Source: NZQO01 sp964639255 (lineage in GTDB: Bacteria > Bacteroidota > Bacteroidia > Flavobacteriales > Flavobacteriaceae). From it: 64,000 nt of DNA. This document shows positions 62,814 to 64,000 of the stretch, piece after piece. The notes under the pieces are model-generated. The model saw nothing but the letters and a program-made list of their open reading frames with translations, made no database searches and was not told the origin of the DNA. A program made the translations under genes and the position numbers. Numbering within the stretch: the stretch's first letter is position 1; every line of letters starts with the position of its first letter. Where the stretch lies: contig CAZXDP010000008.1 of NCBI GenBank assembly GCA_964639255.1, positions 1-64,000 of the forward strand, read 5' to 3'.

Positions 62814-64000
62814 TTGCTCGCTCGTTTAAGTTGGTATTCTTCCCGCCAGCTGTACAATACGGGCAACAGGAAATATGAGGTTACATCAATAAGCATCCCG
62901 CCCACAATGGGGATGGCCATTGGAATCATTATGTCGCTTCCTTTTCCTGTGGATGTGAGTACGGGCAACAAGGCAAGAACGGTCGTTACGGTCGTCATCA
63001 AACAGGGACGGATACGCTTGCCGGCCGCTTCAAGGGTAGCTTGACGAATGCCTGGTTTGTCATTCGGTTTTTCCTTCTCAAAACTCTGGTCGAGATAGGT
63101 CGCCATCACCACACCGTCATCCGTAGCGATTCCGAAAAGGGCAATAAACCCGACCCAAACCGCAACGCTCAGGTTGATGGTCTTGATATTAAAAAGTTCA
63201 CGTAGGTTTTCACCGAACAAACTGAAATTGAGAAACCAGTCCTGACCGTACAGCCAAATCATCACAAAGCCACCTGCAAAGGCTATGGCGATGCCTGTAA
63301 ATACCATTAATGAGGTGGTGACCGATTTGAACTGAAAGTATAAAATGAGGAATATGATAATCAAGCACAACGGAACCACGATAGACAGGGTTTTCTCGGC
63401 TCGCAGCTGGTTTTCATAGGTTCCGGTGAACTTATAGCTAATGCCTTTGGGAACGGTCAGTTCACCATTATCTATTTTGTCCTGAATCAATGACTGGGCG
63501 TTTTCCACCACATCCACTTCGGCAAATCCGTCCAGCTTGTCGAACAGCACGTAACCTACCAAGAAAGTGTCCTCACTTTTGATGACCTGTGGACCTTGCT
63601 CATATCGAATATCAACCAATTCGCCTAATGGAACAGGGCTTCCTTTTTCCACGGGAACGTAGATGTTTTTCAAGTCAGTCGGACTTTCCCGCAGCTCACG
63701 GGGGTAGCGCACCCTTACCGCATAGCGTTCCCTACCTTCGACAGTCTGGGTCAGGGGCATCCCACCAACGGCCACCTGCAGTATTTCCTGTACGTCCATA
63801 ATCGAAATACCGTAGCGTGCCAACTGTTCCCGTTTTATATCGACCAACAGATAGGGTTTACCCACGATACGGTCGGCAAATACAGCCTGTTGTTTGACGC
63901 CTTCGGCTTGCTTTAGGATGTCTTCGAGTTCCAAGCCGAATGCTTCGATTTCCCGTAGGTCCTGCCCCTTGACCTTAATGCCCATTGGTGCGCGCATTCC
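62810..64000 (-). CDS. cusA: CusA-type RND pump (5' end outside window)
   Basis: Open to the right edge; 396 residues of the C-terminal part are visible. Features: the GMRAPMGIKVKG loop, periplasmic strands with PLTQTVEGRERYAVRVRYPR, membrane helices (LSIVVPLCLIIIFLILYFQF, MVFTGIAIAFAGGFVMIWLY), and the TDDGVVMATYLDQSFE region of the proton relay. This matches the heavy-metal-efflux RND family, and its linkage to HMA-AraC, CopA and CusB suggests copper or silver. The stop overlaps the TolC start (ATGA). Confidence 0.9.
   Translation of the reverse strand, partial: GMRAPMGIKVKGQDLREIEAFGLELEDILKQAEGVKQQAVFADRIVGKPYLLVDIKREQLARYGISIMDVQEILQVAVGGMPLTQTVEGRERYAVRVRYPRELRESPTDLKNIYVPVEKGSPVPLGELVDIRYEQGPQVIKSEDTFLVGYVLFDKLDGFAEVDVVENAQSLIQDKIDNGELTVPKGISYKFTGTYENQLRAEKTLSIVVPLCLIIIFLILYFQFKSVTTSLMVFTGIAIAFAGGFVMIWLYGQDWFLNFSLFGENLRELFNIKTINLSVAVWVGFIALFGIATDDGVVMATYLDQSFEKEKPNDKPGIRQATLEAAGKRIRPCLMTTVTTVLALLPVLTSTGKGSDIMIPMAIPIVGGMLIDVTSYFLLPVLYSWREEYQLKRASK

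Noticed and set aside
43084..63801. Many long plus-strand open frames opposite the metal genes
   Set aside because: They mirror the codon pattern of the minus-strand genes, have no family features and no promoters; they are antisense shadows.

Overview
The window looks like part of a chromosome from the family Flavobacteriaceae (Bacteroidota). Three things point that way: Bacteroidota-type promoters (TTTG about 18-19 bases before TAnnTTTG), the absence of Shine-Dalgarno spacing, and Bacteroidota-only families such as the CTnDOT-type Tra proteins, RteC, BfmA/BtgA, DUF6660 and a CusA-TolC fusion. About 1-8.9 kb is ordinary chromosome. The rest, from a disrupted tRNA-Leu at about 9.0 kb to beyond the right edge, reads as one integrative and conjugative element (ICE). 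No integrase and no right end are visible, so the element is incomplete here.

Chromosomal part (1-8865): a membrane MutS-like ATPase (cut by the left edge), a YdjM-like membrane protein, an NTF2-like secreted protein, an ATP-grasp enzyme, an M23 peptidase, a DUF4407 membrane protein, a BlaI/BlaR1-type regulator pair with two matching operator dyads, and an M20 dipeptidase with a strong terminator.

ICE left end and maintenance/mobilisation module (8966-17601): a 5' half tRNA-Leu, then a complete tRNA-Leu(UAG); an orphan ParB-like protein and a 50-residue protein, each preceded by a copy of the same ~168-base leader; a DUF932 protein; a 0.7-kb non-coding stretch with a long inverted repeat; ssb; two small genes; a highly structured candidate oriT; and bfmA-mobB-mobC (relaxosome accessory protein, relaxase, coupling protein).

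Defence cargo 1 (17709-26330): type III restriction-modification (mod, res), a RES-like protein, a DUF262/HNH nuclease-like protein, and an AlbA/Schlafen-type ATP-binding regulator. Conjugation apparatus (26340-33491, minus strand): traE-F-G-I-J-K-M-N plus a lipoprotein, followed by a divergent cell-wall amidase.

Defence cargo 2 (34398-38469): the most interesting locus. An XRE repressor and an ImmA-type peptidase (CapH/CapP-like) diverge from a four-gene CBASS-like operon: a small basic protein, an LRAT/NC-like thiol enzyme with a C-terminal membrane helix, a 2TM-NUDIX effector, and a 543-residue CD-NTase whose C-terminus carries an E2-like cysteine motif. A 10-base inverted repeat brackets the two promoters.

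Excision/replication control (38479-41324, minus strand): RteC, an Xis-like winged-helix protein, a replication-initiator-like protein and a DnaC-like ATPase. The initiator gene carries four tandem 33-base repeats (possible iterons). CCGTA palindromes lie upstream of both the xis operon and rteC.

Metal resistance (41600-64000, minus strand): a membrane LuxR regulator with an asparaginase-like protein, a Cd/Zn-type P-type ATPase, DUF3703, a Fur-family regulator, a CzcB adaptor and CusA/CzcA-TolC fusion, DUF6660, a CusB adaptor, DUF305, PepSY, CopA, a haem-binding protein, DUF3347, a multicopper oxidase with a beta-barrel tail, an HMA-AraC regulator, TolC and CusA (cut by the right edge). Together these would detoxify copper/silver and zinc/cadmium/cobalt by export and periplasmic oxidation.
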